Positions 16,982-25,283 of a DNA stretch of 64,000 bases are shown in pieces. The translations under genes and the position numbers were made by a program. The DNA comes from Streptomyces lycii (GTDB lineage: Bacteria; Actinomycetota; Actinomycetes; Streptomycetales; Streptomycetaceae). The DNA is taken from NCBI RefSeq assembly GCF_009735685.1, contig NZ_WHPN01000404.1, forward strand, positions 34,207 to 98,206, read 5' to 3'. Position 1 is the stretch's first letter; each line of letters opens with the position of its first letter. The notes under the pieces were generated by a model. It had not been told where the DNA came from and did not search any database. It saw nothing but the letters and a program-made list of their open reading frames with translations.

Positions 16982-17757
16982 CAGGGCTCCATCCAGATGG
17001 ACCGCATCGCGGTGATGCCCTCTTCGACGGCCTGGGTGATCTCGGTGGTGCTGGGACCGGTGATCGTGAGGGAGGTGCGGTCGGCCAGGGCGCGTGCGGT
17101 CTCGCGCAGTTGGCGTTCGCCGTCGGCAGTGGCCCAGGCGGGGCGGGAGCCGTCGTTCATCTTCGCCGCGGTCTCGCTGATGACCGCTTCGAAGATGATC
17201 AGGGCCAGGGTTTCCCGGACGACTTCGTCGGGGCTGGGGGGTGTGCTGTCGGTGCCAGCTTCCAGGACCCATTGAGCTACTTCGCTGGCGACGAAGCGGC
17301 GTTCCTGGTCTTCGATGGTGCCGTCGGCGAGCGGCCCGCAGGCCGCGTCCACGATGCGGCGGGTCCAGTCGATCGGGTCGGCGGCGGCGGCCTGCAGTTG
17401 TGCGTAGTCGAGGCCAAGTTCGTGCAGAGCCTGCGCGTTGCCGGTGCGGTAGGCGTAGGCCGCGGCCGCGGCACGGCCTGCGGTGCGTGAGGACCGGGCG
17501 ACGCTGCGCTGCGCCCCTCCCCCGCTACGGCCTCCTCCGGCCCCTCCGGCCCCTCCGCCTCCGCCGCCGGGGCCGTCGGCGTGGCCGCCGGAGGGGCGGA
17601 ACAAGCCGAGGGCAGGGATCAGCTGATCGGTGTTGAGCTGGGGTGGGGGCGCGCCGGGACCGGAGCCGGCTAGAGCGTCGAGCCACTGGGTGATGTTGTG
17701 CTGCAGTTGTTTGCTGGCCGGTGTGCCGTTTCCGGTGTAGGAGCCTTTGGTGCCCAT
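16981..17757 (-). CDS. qatB: QatB-type protein
   Basis: A 258-residue protein located between the KAP ATPase and QueC-like genes, the QatB position. It starts 'MGTKGSYTGNG', has a Gly-rich linker (about residues 60-85, '-GGGGGGAGGAGGG-'), then a helical body 'ARSSRTAGRAAAAAYAYRTG' and 'FVASEVAQWVLEAG'. The function of QatB is not understood. The gene order, the 'GTKGSY-G' type opening and one-base TGATG overlaps on both sides support the call. The Gly-rich stretch is longer than I would expect and may be strain-specific. Confidence 0.82.
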   Translation of the reverse strand: MGTKGSYTGNGTPASKQLQHNITQWLDALAGSGPGAPPPQLNTDQLIPALGLFRPSGGHADGPGGGGGGAGGAGGGRSGGGAQRSVARSSRTAGRAAAAAYAYRTGNAQALHELGLDYAQLQAAAADPIDWTRRIVDAACGPLADGTIEDQERRFVASEVAQWVLEAGTDSTPPSPDEVVRETLALIIFEAVISETAAKMNDGSRPAWATADGERQLRETARALADRTSLTITGPSTTEITQAVEEGITAMRSIWMEP

Positions 17758-19667
17758 CAGCGGCTGCTTCCTGTGCCCAGCGCGTGGTCGAGGGTGCGCC
17801 CGATCTGGTCCTGGCCGGCCGGGACATGGCTCTTCCAGTGCTCTAGCACGCCGCGGAAGACGGGGACGGCGGACGGGAGAACCAGGATGGTGGCCGGTTG
17901 CAATTCTCGGGCAGGAATGGACTGAAGGAGGCGGGTGGCCCGCTCGGCACTGGCCGGGTAGGCAGTGGTGATGCGAACCAGGCTGCGCACGGCTGCGGTC
18001 TGTTCGGTAGGCCGGTCTCGGCCGGCCCGGCCGAGGTATTCGACCAGGCTCGCAGCGTCGTCCTCGCCGAGCGCGGTGATGTCGGCTTCGGTGACCCGGC
18101 GCTGGTCGAAGCGCACGCTGGACAGCAGGTTGGCCGCGATGTCGCGCAGCCGACCGGGCAGTCCGGCGTCGAGGAGCTGCTCGCCGGTGAACGCGGCTGC
18201 CAGGTAGAGGTAGGGGGCCAGGTCCACGGGGCCGAGGTCGGGGGGAAGTTTGGCCCATCGGATCAGGTCGTCGTCGAAGGCGACCGGCTCGCTCTCGCCT
18301 TCGTCCGGCGTCGGTTGCTGTTCCGGGGAAGCAGCGTCGTCGGGATCGGGGTCGGCGGCGATGGGGGGTTCAGGGGCGGGCCGGCCGGCGGTTGTCTCCA
18401 GTTTGGCCATGCGGGGACGCAGTTCGCCGCGGGCCAGCCATCCCAGGACGGTAGCGAAGGCGTTGGGCAGCAGCTTCTCCAGAACCATGAGCTTGGCCAC
18501 GATGTCCGGCTCGAGTTCGATGCCGCGATGGCCGGCGACGGACTGGCGCACCCGCAGGTCGTTGAGAAAGCGCTTGATGCGGCGGGGGCTGCCTTGGAGC
18601 TTCTCGTAGAGGATGGGTGTCATCCGTGAGGCAAAGGCCATTTCGGCGAAGATGTCGTTGCCGTTCACGGCCTCGGCCAGGTCGTCCAGCAGGCCCTTCT
18701 CCAGCCGCAGGTGTACGCAGGCCTCGATATAGGGGGTGAGTTCCTCGACGGTCAGGCGCTGAGAGAGCTGCAGCAGGACGAGGAATGCCTCGGTGTCGAA
18801 GCGGCTCAGGGTGGGCAGCGGCACCGTGGTCTGCACGATCTTGTGCAGGTAGAGGCTGGCCGGTTCCTCGAAGTATCTCTCTTGCGCTGCCTGTTGTCCG
18901 CTGCCGGGGTCGGGGAAGCGGGCTCGCAGGGCGTCGGCAACCCGGTGCTCGTCGGCGGCGACGACGAAGGCCATCTTCGGCACGGCCAGGAACAGCCGGA
19001 TGGTCTCCAGCGTGTCCACGACCGTGTCGGGCAGGCAGCGGTCGAGATCGTCGACCAGCACGACCACGCGCCTGAGGTGGCTGAGTTCGGCGGACTCCAT
19101 CAGTGTGCGGAACTCACTGCGGAATTCGCCGAGTCCGCGTGAGGGCGGGTCGCCTGCGTCGGCATCATCGTTGCTGGGCTCGGTGTTGATCAGGCTGGTG
19201 AGGTCGTCGACGGAAGGCAACTGCAGGGTCAGGGACGTCTTGGCCGCCACTTGCAGGGCCTTGGCCCAGTCGACTCGCTGGCGCAGCTTGGTCAGCATCG
19301 TCCGGGCGCGGCTGATGCGGCCCTCTGGCTGTTCCTTCTTGGCGAGCTCGGCGGCGACGGCGCTGAGCACCTCGCCGATCAGGGTTTCCTTGGCGCCCAC
19401 ACCGGGGTCGTAGCGCCACGGGTCTGTGCTGATCACGAGAATGGTCGTGTCCGTTGCGGGCGGCTTGGGGGCGAGTTCGTCCTCGATGAGGCGGAGCACG
19501 GTGGTCTTGCCACTCCCCCAGGCGCCCGAGACTCCGACGGTCACCGGGTCAAGGGCGTCGTCGAGGACTGCCTGGACCACAGTTTTGGCCACCGCGTCAA
19601 AAGACAGAAGATCCAGGCGGGTCGGCTCGTCCGACCACAGCTGTGCAGACATATTGCTCTTGCCCAT
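17757..19667 (-). CDS. qatA: QatA-type KAP-family P-loop NTPase
   Basis: The 636-residue product has Walker A 'GVSGAWGSGKTTVLRL' at about residue 45 and a Walker B 'RRVVVLVDDLDRCLPD' at about 200, the KAP NTPase arrangement. The pattern 'FDAVAKTVVQAVLDDALDPV' precedes the P-loop, and 'SPRRIKRFLNDLRVRQSV' (about 355) matches the KAP 'R--KR--N--' element. In Qat this ATPase is the first gene and essential for defence. Two starts are possible, 19667 and 19652; neither has a strong ribosome-binding site. The promoter should lie in the ~100 bases upstream, before the IS remnant. Confidence 0.88.
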   Translation of the reverse strand: MGKSNMSAQLWSDEPTRLDLLSFDAVAKTVVQAVLDDALDPVTVGVSGAWGSGKTTVLRLIEDELAPKPPATDTTILVISTDPWRYDPGVGAKETLIGEVLSAVAAELAKKEQPEGRISRARTMLTKLRQRVDWAKALQVAAKTSLTLQLPSVDDLTSLINTEPSNDDADAGDPPSRGLGEFRSEFRTLMESAELSHLRRVVVLVDDLDRCLPDTVVDTLETIRLFLAVPKMAFVVAADEHRVADALRARFPDPGSGQQAAQERYFEEPASLYLHKIVQTTVPLPTLSRFDTEAFLVLLQLSQRLTVEELTPYIEACVHLRLEKGLLDDLAEAVNGNDIFAEMAFASRMTPILYEKLQGSPRRIKRFLNDLRVRQSVAGHRGIELEPDIVAKLMVLEKLLPNAFATVLGWLARGELRPRMAKLETTAGRPAPEPPIAADPDPDDAASPEQQPTPDEGESEPVAFDDDLIRWAKLPPDLGPVDLAPYLYLAAAFTGEQLLDAGLPGRLRDIAANLLSSVRFDQRRVTEADITALGEDDAASLVEYLGRAGRDRPTEQTAAVRSLVRITTAYPASAERATRLLQSIPARELQPATILVLPSAVPVFRGVLEHWKSHVPAGQDQIGRTLDHALGTGSSR

Positions 19668-19921
19668 CCCCAGGGCCTGTGACTATCTCGTCTCAGGCGA
19701 TACCCGCACCAGCACTGCGCATACGGACGCTCCCGAGTGTGCAGCAAACACACACAATAGTGCTCACTTCATCCTCAACAATAGAAACAGACGCATCCGT
19801 TGCGGCCGCCGACGTGGCCGACGCCGACCCGGGGCGGGCGGCGGATGACTGCATCCTCGGTCTGCCCGTGCCGACTCGATTCGGCCATTGCGTGCGTGAA
19901 GCCGGGCGCGCCACAGCCGAG

Positions 19922-20098
19922 AGAGTAGCCGCCAGCCCGCACCCAGTACGCCAGTGCGTCGATCAACCCACGCCGCGGATGCTTGCGCGGGCGCTCGCCC
20001 GGCATCGCGGGCGGCACCAGCGGTTCGAGCACCGCCCATCCGACATCGGAAAGATCCGTAGGGTACCCCCCGCCGTTCGGCCACACCCGCCTCCCCAT
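19922..20098 (-). mobile_element. 5' remnant of an IS5-group transposase gene
   Basis: 'YPTDLSDVGWAVLEPLVPP', 'RPRKHPRRGLIDALAYWVRAG' is the N-terminus of IS5-type transposases common in Streptomyces. Homology stops after about 59 residues; the following frame is unrelated, and no inverted terminal repeats or second half are seen. It is a truncated relic lying between the Qat operon and the mobilisation genes, consistent with Qat having been inserted next to an old IS. The rest of 19668-20276 holds nothing else I can support except the qatA upstream region. Confidence 0.75.
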
Positions 20099-20276
20099 AG
20101 TGCAGGGCCTGCTAGCTCGCCTGCCCTTGCTGGCACTTAGCAGATACCTACTAACTCCATTGCTGTTAAGGTCTGTTACGCGACAACGCTCAAGGTGCAG
20201 CGCCAGTCTGTCGGCAAACGGCACGGTGGGTTAGGCGCCACTGTCACGCCGGCGGCGCCTCCAGCCCGTTACCTGC

Positions 20277-20681
20277 CTACTCCAGGTAAATTCCGGCGAA
20301 CGCACCGTCGAAGCCGAGCGCGGCCAAGCCCGCCTCGACACTCGGGTAGGTCGTCCCGTGCGGGCCGCCGACCAGGGCGTCGAAGTCGGCGCGGCTGATC
20401 TCGGGCTCGAGCCACTGGTTGCCGCACCGGCAGCGGACCCAGACGTTGCGCCCGTGGTTGATGAGCAGCCAGTCGCGTCGGGCACGGCAGGCGGAGCACA
20501 TCACGGGGATGCCCCCGAGAGCGAGTTCGCGTGAGTGGCCGACGCAGCGAATCGCCCCGGGGCCGTCGGCCGGCCGAGTCTCGGCCTGGAGCTGCAGCAG
20601 GGGGTCGGTACCAGTGGGGAGGACGGGCAGCGCGGGTGCCGGCTCCGTGGTGCGGGTGGTGGTTCTGAGCACGAGCGTCAT
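20277..20681 (-). CDS. Zinc-ribbon-like hypothetical protein of the mobilisation module
   Basis: The C-terminal half has 'IPVMCSACRARRDWLLI' and 'VWVRCRCGNQWLEPEI', two CxxC/CxC knuckles typical of a zinc ribbon. They are followed by 'GLAALGFDGAFAGIYLE'. I start at ATG 20681 ('MTLVLRTTTRTTEPAP'); the frame continues upstream toward the relaxase gene, so a longer form is possible. It lies downstream of the relaxase gene on the same strand, 106 bases away. DNA binding or partner binding during conjugation is plausible; no specific family is recognised. Confidence 0.6.
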   Translation of the reverse strand: MTLVLRTTTRTTEPAPALPVLPTGTDPLLQLQAETRPADGPGAIRCVGHSRELALGGIPVMCSACRARRDWLLINHGRNVWVRCRCGNQWLEPEISRADFDALVGGPHGTTYPSVEAGLAALGFDGAFAGIYLE

Positions 20682-20787
20682 CTCCCGGTTGTCGGTCCTG
20701 TCTTCATCCGTAACAGCCGGTGGAACCGGCTGTCCATACATTTCGCGGCGTCCGCTCGGTCGGTGGCCGGCTACCGGTTCGACCTGT

Positions 20788-22551
20788 TCAGCGACGTGGC
20801 GAGCGGCGGTTGGGGTCTTGAACAGTCCCGAGCAGCGCGGCTGCCGTCGCGTTTCGTTCACTGGTGCGGCTGCTCGGCGTGGTGGCCTGGCGGGTGGCGG
20901 CCTGCGGACGACGGGCACCGTCACCCGGGTGTGCCGGGAGCTGGGCGATGCGCCGCAGGCGCCAGACCAGGACGTCGTTCACGTCATCGGCGCTGTCGAG
21001 TTCGCGCATGTCGATGGCCTGGCGCAGGAGGGCTTCGGAGTCGTGGCCTGCCCGCTCGGCCTGGGCAAGGGTGGCGACCAAGGCGTCGGTCCTCGCTTCC
21101 GTGCCTCCTGCCCGTACGACCTTCTCGGGCAGGACGGCGCGAAGGGTGGCCTCGTGCATGAGGCGTTGGGCGTCAGGAAGGGCGCGGCCTTGGTCGTGCA
21201 GCATGCGCATCGGGGTGGCGGCGGCCTGCCGGTAGGCGGTGCGCAGGTGCGCGGCGGCTTGTCGGGAGGCGTCGGCCTGCTGGGCGTGTCCGCGGGCGGA
21301 GTGCCAGCGGGCGGCGGCGAGGGTGACGAGGACGAGGGTGGAGACGAGCATGGCGGTGGTGCCGCCGTCCTCGCCTCGGCCGAGCGCCCCGCCGGCCTGG
21401 ACAATGCCTCGGGCGGCTGAGCGGAGGGCCCGGGTGTCGGCGCGTTCGGCGCGGACATGACTGCGGGTTGCCCGTTCGAAGGCGCGAGCTGCGGCGGCCA
21501 GCTCGGTGCGGGTAGTGGCCGGTGAGGTCTGGGCCACTGCGTCGAGGAGTTCTCCGACGCCGACGAGCTGGGGGGCGGCCTCGCCGTCCTCATCGCGTTC
21601 CAGGAGCGTGGCCGAGCGCTCTGCGATGACGGTGGCGTTGCGTCGTTGACGGGCGGGCGGTGACCAGTTCGTCCGGTCAGCCGCGACCGCGGGCGCGCTC
21701 GGCTCGGCGGCCCCATCGGTGAGGCGTAGGCGGATCTTCGGAAGGGAGAGGTCGGGGCCCAGTTTGGAGCCGGGGTACCAGACCGGGGCTCCGTCGCGGT
21801 TGCGGTCGCCGGGCAGGGCCACGTTGTAGCCGAGCGCGTCACCAGACGGTGCGTGCCGCAGCTTCACCCGTACTCCCGCCTCTCGGAGCCGCGTGAAGAA
21901 CTCCTCTTCCGAATCCGCTCCCGCCACGGCTCGACGAACGGCCTCGCGGAGCGTCTCGCGCGAGGTCTCCGGGCGGCCGGTGCGCTCGGCCTTGAACTTC
22001 TCGGCGCTGCTGGGATTCTTCGCTGCGGTTCCGTCGCCCGTGTTCAGGCGCCGCAGGCCCATCTCCTTCTCGATGCGGCGGCATTCGGCCTGGGCCTTGT
22101 TGAAGTCGTAGTTCAGGCGCGGGTTGCGCAGGTCGCCGCGTACGAGGGTGGCGACGATGTGGATGTGGTCTTCCGCGTGGCGGACGGCGATCCACCGGCA
22201 GCCGTCGGAGTCTCCAGCCGGGGCGATGCCGGTGGCGTGGACGATGCGCTGGGCGACGGCGTTCCACTCCTCGTCGTCCAGCCGCCGGTCCCCGGGGGCT
22301 GTGCGGACCGAGCAGTGCCAGACGTGCTTGGCGGGTGCGCGGTCGCCGGCCTGCTTGACCCGCAGGTCCAGGGCGGCGGTGAGCCGGGCGAGGGTGACCT
22401 TCGGGTCGGGGTCGAGGCCGGGGTCGGGGGCGAAGCCGTCCCAGGAGCCGACGAGGTGTGCGTCGGTGTGCTCCTCGCGCCGTCCGGGGCCGTACAGGTA
22501 GACGAGGAGTCCGTGGGTGCGGGAGCCGCGTCCGATGTCGGGAACCATCAC
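20788..22551 (-). CDS. MobA-type relaxase/mobilisation nuclease
   Basis: The 587-residue product has the relaxase histidine motif 'RHAEDHIHIVATLVRGD' (HIHIV at ~129-133) and, just after, 'YDFNKAQAECRRIEKEMGL', the standard MobA/VirD2-like arrangement. A hydrophobic segment near residue 400 ('AMLVSTLVLVTLAAARW') suggests membrane contact. The C-terminus is a basic Ala/Thr/Ser/Arg tail ending NRRSPRR, similar to the tails of transfer-operon proteins. Role: nicks oriT and pilots the strand into the coupling protein. The 4-base overlap with the MobC-like gene supports a relaxosome operon. GTG/ATG choice: ATG 22551. Confidence 0.85.
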   Translation of the reverse strand: MMVPDIGRGSRTHGLLVYLYGPGRREEHTDAHLVGSWDGFAPDPGLDPDPKVTLARLTAALDLRVKQAGDRAPAKHVWHCSVRTAPGDRRLDDEEWNAVAQRIVHATGIAPAGDSDGCRWIAVRHAEDHIHIVATLVRGDLRNPRLNYDFNKAQAECRRIEKEMGLRRLNTGDGTAAKNPSSAEKFKAERTGRPETSRETLREAVRRAVAGADSEEEFFTRLREAGVRVKLRHAPSGDALGYNVALPGDRNRDGAPVWYPGSKLGPDLSLPKIRLRLTDGAAEPSAPAVAADRTNWSPPARQRRNATVIAERSATLLERDEDGEAAPQLVGVGELLDAVAQTSPATTRTELAAAARAFERATRSHVRAERADTRALRSAARGIVQAGGALGRGEDGGTTAMLVSTLVLVTLAAARWHSARGHAQQADASRQAAAHLRTAYRQAAATPMRMLHDQGRALPDAQRLMHEATLRAVLPEKVVRAGGTEARTDALVATLAQAERAGHDSEALLRQAIDMRELDSADDVNDVLVWRLRRIAQLPAHPGDGARRPQAATRQATTPSSRTSERNATAAALLGTVQDPNRRSPRR

Positions 22552-23213
22552 AGCCGCCGGGTCACCAGGTCGTTCGCCGCGTCATCGACGCGGGCGAGAA
22601 CTCCGGTCAGCGCGCCCAGCGCGCGTTCGAGTTCACCGGCGCGCGGCTGGCCACCGCTGTTGAGGACGAAGGCGATCTGGTTGATGTTGTTGCCGATCCG
22701 GGCCAGCGCGGTGCGCAGAGCGGCGAGTTCGTCGATGGCGGTGTCGAGCTGGTCGTTGCTGTTCACGGCGGCGCATCCGCGGGCGGCGCTCAGGCCGGAG
22801 ACGGCGAGGAAGCGGGCGACGGTGACGCCGCGCTTGGTGGCGGCCTCGGCGATCTCGGTCTTCTCGGTGTCGGAGAGGCGGGTGGTCGTCTTGCGGGTGC
22901 GCTCGCTGGGGTTGCGGGTGCGGCGGCGCGGTTTGCGGTCGGGGTAGGCGGGCGTGCTCGGGCTCGGCTGCTCGCGGTGGTCGTCACGGTCGGCTTCTCC
23001 CCCGGTGACCGGCGCCCCCTGGTGCCGGTTGCCCGGCTGGTCCCCGTGCGCCCTCGCTCGGGGACCAGCCGGGCTTCCCCCGCCCTCCTGGGCGGGGGCA
23101 AGTGCGTACGTCGGGCCGTAGGACCGTCGTACGCGATAGCTTGCTCCGCCAGGAGCCGTGGTGGGGTCACGCTGCTGTCCAGCGGAGGTGGCCACCGGGT
23201 CGTTGCTGTTCAC
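22548..23213 (-). CDS. MobC-like relaxosome accessory protein
   Basis: GTG start at 23213 overlaps the upstream stop (GTGA). The first ~100 residues are low-complexity and basic. The functional half has 'TRKTTTRLSDTEKTEIAEAA' and 'KRGVTVARFLAVSGL', a ribbon-helix-helix-like DNA-binding part, then 'LRTALARIGNNINQIAFVLN', the MobC family signature. MobC proteins help the relaxase open and nick oriT. It directly overlaps the relaxase gene. The long basic N-terminus is longer than typical MobC, so the true start may be further downstream. Confidence 0.8.
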   Translation of the reverse strand: MNSNDPVATSAGQQRDPTTAPGGASYRVRRSYGPTYALAPAQEGGGSPAGPRARAHGDQPGNRHQGAPVTGGEADRDDHREQPSPSTPAYPDRKPRRRTRNPSERTRKTTTRLSDTEKTEIAEAATKRGVTVARFLAVSGLSAARGCAAVNSNDQLDTAIDELAALRTALARIGNNINQIAFVLNSGGQPRAGELERALGALTGVLARVDDAANDLVTRRL

Positions 23214-23434
23214 CGGCTCGTCTCCGGGTCCTGCTGCTGGATTTCGCGGACGAGTTCCTCGATCCAGTCCATGGCCAGGACGGGGTGGTGCAGGGTCCAG
23301 GGCCGGTCGTGCTGCTCGCGTTGCACGATCCAGGTGGTGTCGGGGCCGGACTGGGCGCGGTGGAGGTGTCCGTGCTGGTGCAGGACGGTCAGCCAGGAGT
23401 CGACTTCGGCGGGCGTGGCCGGGTGAGTGCGCAT
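23210..23434 (-). CDS. Small hypothetical protein upstream of mobC
   Basis: I start at ATG 23434, which has GGAGAG at good spacing. The 74-residue product reads 'TPAEVDSWLTVLHQHGHLHR' and 'LAMDWIEELVREIQQQDP', a helix-rich protein with an aromatic middle. Its stop overlaps the GTG of the MobC-like gene. It is probably part of the relaxosome operon; no known family. Confidence 0.6.
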   Translation of the reverse strand: MRTHPATPAEVDSWLTVLHQHGHLHRAQSGPDTTWIVQREQHDRPWTLHHPVLAMDWIEELVREIQQQDPETSR

Positions 23435-23480
23435 CGGGTGCTCTCCGCTTCTGCTGTGGCGGGGTGTGTCGGTGACATGC

Positions 23481-23524
23481 GGAGTGGGTGACCGGCCGGG
23501 GTGACCGGTTCGGTCACCCACTCC
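23481..23524. repeat. Perfect 14-bp inverted repeat upstream of the mob operon (oriT or terminator candidate)
   Basis: GGAGTGGGTGACCG and CGGTCACCCACTCC form perfect arms around a 16-base loop that itself contains another TGACCGG. It lies between the DUF2637 gene end and the first mob gene. It could terminate the DUF2637 transcript, act as an operator, or be part of oriT, which is often just upstream of mobC-mobA. The shared TGACCG motif links it to the repeat field in the adjacent gene. Confidence 0.6.
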
Positions 23525-24145
23525 GTGGAGGTTCGGTCAGGGCCGGGAGGAAGTGACCGGCTGGCGGTGCTGCTCACGCAGCTGAGCCATCAGCGCGGTC
23601 AGGGTGTCGCTGGACAGCGGGATCTGCTGACCTCGGATCGCCTGGGCGACCACCTTGCGGGTCAGTTTGTCCTCGGCCCTGACCGCCGACCGGGCGATCG
23701 CCAGCAGCTCCTCGGTGTCCGGGTCAGGACGCCGGTCACCAGTCGGCCGAGCGGCCCGGTCAGTGACCGGCGGCGAGGTGACCGGCGGGGCACTGACCGC
23801 CGCCGGGCTGCCCTGGTCATCACCGACCGGGGCCGCACTGCCGGGGCGGTCAGTGACCGTCCGACCCTTGTCCGCCTGTCCCGGCAGGTCAGGGGCACCG
23901 TGGCTGCGGTTGTGGTGGTCGGTGACCGACTGGCCGCTGGTCGCCGGGGTCGAGTCTCCGGTCACTGACCGGGCGGCGGTGTCCTCGTCGGTCGGGGACA
24001 GCGGCAGCCGGTCGGTCAGAGCGGTGACCGACTGACCGGACTTGACCTGACCGGCCGCTGACCACTGCTGACCGGCTCGGTCGGTCCGGGTGACCTCGAT
24101 AGCGTCGCCCCGGTCGGTCTCACCGAGGTGACCGGGCTGACCGAG
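23485..24145. repeat. Dense field of TGACCG/CGGTCA motifs
   Basis: About two dozen copies of TGACCG or its complement occur in roughly 660 bases, both orientations, often paired as CGGTCAGTGACCG or GGTCACTGACCGG. The field covers the 3' half of the DUF2637 gene and the intergenic hairpin. In protein it appears as repeated Val-Thr-Asp/Ser-Val-Thr. Irregular spacing argues against a simple tandem duplication. It may be a protein-binding array (transfer, partition or replication). Confidence 0.65.
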
Positions 24146-24604
24146 GTTCTGCCGGCCAGAGTCCTCGACCGGGCCCCGGGCAATGAGGATGTAGAGGTGG
24201 ACCGCTCCGGCCAGTGCGAGCGGGGCAATGGTGGAGAGCACCGCGACCACCGCGTCACCGAGCTGGAGGCCGGTGCCGGCGACCGTGTCCTGGTTGATGC
24301 GCACCGCGTGGAGTGCGTTGGCCCAGATGCTGGCGGCGGTGGCCGTGCCGAAGAGCGTCCAGACGTAGAGCCGGGCGCGCAGTGGTGCGTTGCGCAGGAC
24401 CAGGAGGGCTCGGATGCCGTAGGCGATGAACCCATCGATCACCAGGGGGAACAGGTAGGTAAGGAAGCCTCGGATGTGGATGGCCACGGCCATCTGCTGC
24501 AGGGCGTCGTACGACAGCGCGCACCCCGCGCCCCCGAGCGCCACGACAGCCGCGCGGTCCCACCCGGATATGTGCGCCGTCTTCGACGCGCTTGCGATGT
24601 TCAT
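23537..24604 (-). CDS. DUF2637-type membrane protein with repetitive C-terminal half
   Basis: Four hydrophobic segments occupy residues ~15-145: 'AAVVALGGAGCALSYDAL', 'FLTYLFPLVIDGFIAYGI', 'LYVWTLFGTATAASIWANAL', 'VVAVLSTIAPLALAGAVHLY'. This is the DUF2637 pattern seen in Streptomyces plasmid and element proteins. Family roles are not established, though such membrane proteins are often linked to plasmid spread. Residues ~150-300 are hydrophilic and built from Ser-Val-Thr-Asp-like repeats, encoded by the TGACCG-rich DNA. A basic helical end follows ('DKLTRKVVAQAIRGQQIPL'). It overlaps the WhiB-like gene by 4 bases. Confidence 0.78.
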   Translation of the reverse strand: MNIASASKTAHISGWDRAAVVALGGAGCALSYDALQQMAVAIHIRGFLTYLFPLVIDGFIAYGIRALLVLRNAPLRARLYVWTLFGTATAASIWANALHAVRINQDTVAGTGLQLGDAVVAVLSTIAPLALAGAVHLYILIARGPVEDSGRQNLGQPGHLGETDRGDAIEVTRTDRAGQQWSAAGQVKSGQSVTALTDRLPLSPTDEDTAARSVTGDSTPATSGQSVTDHHNRSHGAPDLPGQADKGRTVTDRPGSAAPVGDDQGSPAAVSAPPVTSPPVTDRAARPTGDRRPDPDTEELLAIARSAVRAEDKLTRKVVAQAIRGQQIPLSSDTLTALMAQLREQHRQPVTSSRP

Positions 24605-25167
24605 GCCGCCGTCCCGAAGTCGTCGCGGATCAGGCGCTCGCCGCTGGTCTCGGGGGGCGTGGTGTTCGTGGTGGGCTGGTTCAGGGTTCGGTTGCGCTCG
24701 GCCCGGCGGATCTCGCGGTACCGCTTCTTGGCGTGCTCCTCGGTGACCTTCAGAAGCCAGGCCAGGCGCTGCTCGCTCACCCCGTGGCGGTAGGCCGCGT
24801 ACTCGACCGCGCGGCGCTCCGTATGGGTGAGGTGCACGTCGCGTCCGGCGATGGTGGCATTGACGCGGCTGTAGTCGAGGCGGCTGGCGAGCTTGCCGTG
24901 CAGCGGCCCGCGCTCCTCTTCCGTCAGGCCGCCACGGATCCCGTCGGTGTCACCCCCTTCGAGAGCGGCGTCCAGGCAGGTGCGCCGGACCGGGCACTGG
25001 CCGCACAGGGCCTTGGCCGTGGCGATCTTGGCGGTCTCGTCGGGTTCGGGGAAGAAGACTTCGGGGTCCACCGGGTTGTACTCGGTGTTCTGGCAGACGG
25101 CGTCGGCCTGCCAGGTCTGGTCGCCGAGCTGACGGTGGTGGGCGGGGCCGTTCATCGTGCTGGTCAT
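24601..25167 (-). CDS. WhiB-family iron-sulfur regulator
   Basis: The signature is 'AVCQNTEYNP', 'ALCGQCPVRRTCLDAAL' and 'GDTDGIRGGLTEEER': four cysteines (C...CxxC...C) that bind a 4Fe-4S cluster, plus the G-I/V-x-G-G turn. In most WhiB proteins the turn is GIWGG or GVWGG; here Trp is Arg. The C-terminal half adds a helix-turn-helix-like segment ('EQRLAWLLKVTEEHAKKRYR') not present in minimal WhiBs. It probably controls the replication/transfer genes. ATG 25167 is the first start in the frame that gives a normal WhiB N-terminus. Confidence 0.85.
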   Translation of the reverse strand: MTSTMNGPAHHRQLGDQTWQADAVCQNTEYNPVDPEVFFPEPDETAKIATAKALCGQCPVRRTCLDAALEGGDTDGIRGGLTEEERGPLHGKLASRLDYSRVNATIAGRDVHLTHTERRAVEYAAYRHGVSEQRLAWLLKVTEEHAKKRYREIRRAERNRTLNQPTTNTTPPETSGERLIRDDFGTAA

Positions 25168-25283
25168 GCGGGTGCTCCGATCGCTCTCCGCGCGCAGGGG
25201 CGTCGGCGGAGAGGTGCGCTGGCGGTAGGTACCCGGGGGACGGCGCTGCGAGGGCGCGGTCCGGCGGGGTGGCCTGTGGAGGG

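Noticed and set aside
16981..17757. Gly-rich QatB as a PE-PGRS-like or silk-like repeat protein
   Set aside because: The Gly run is a short linker; gene order and coupling fix it as QatB.
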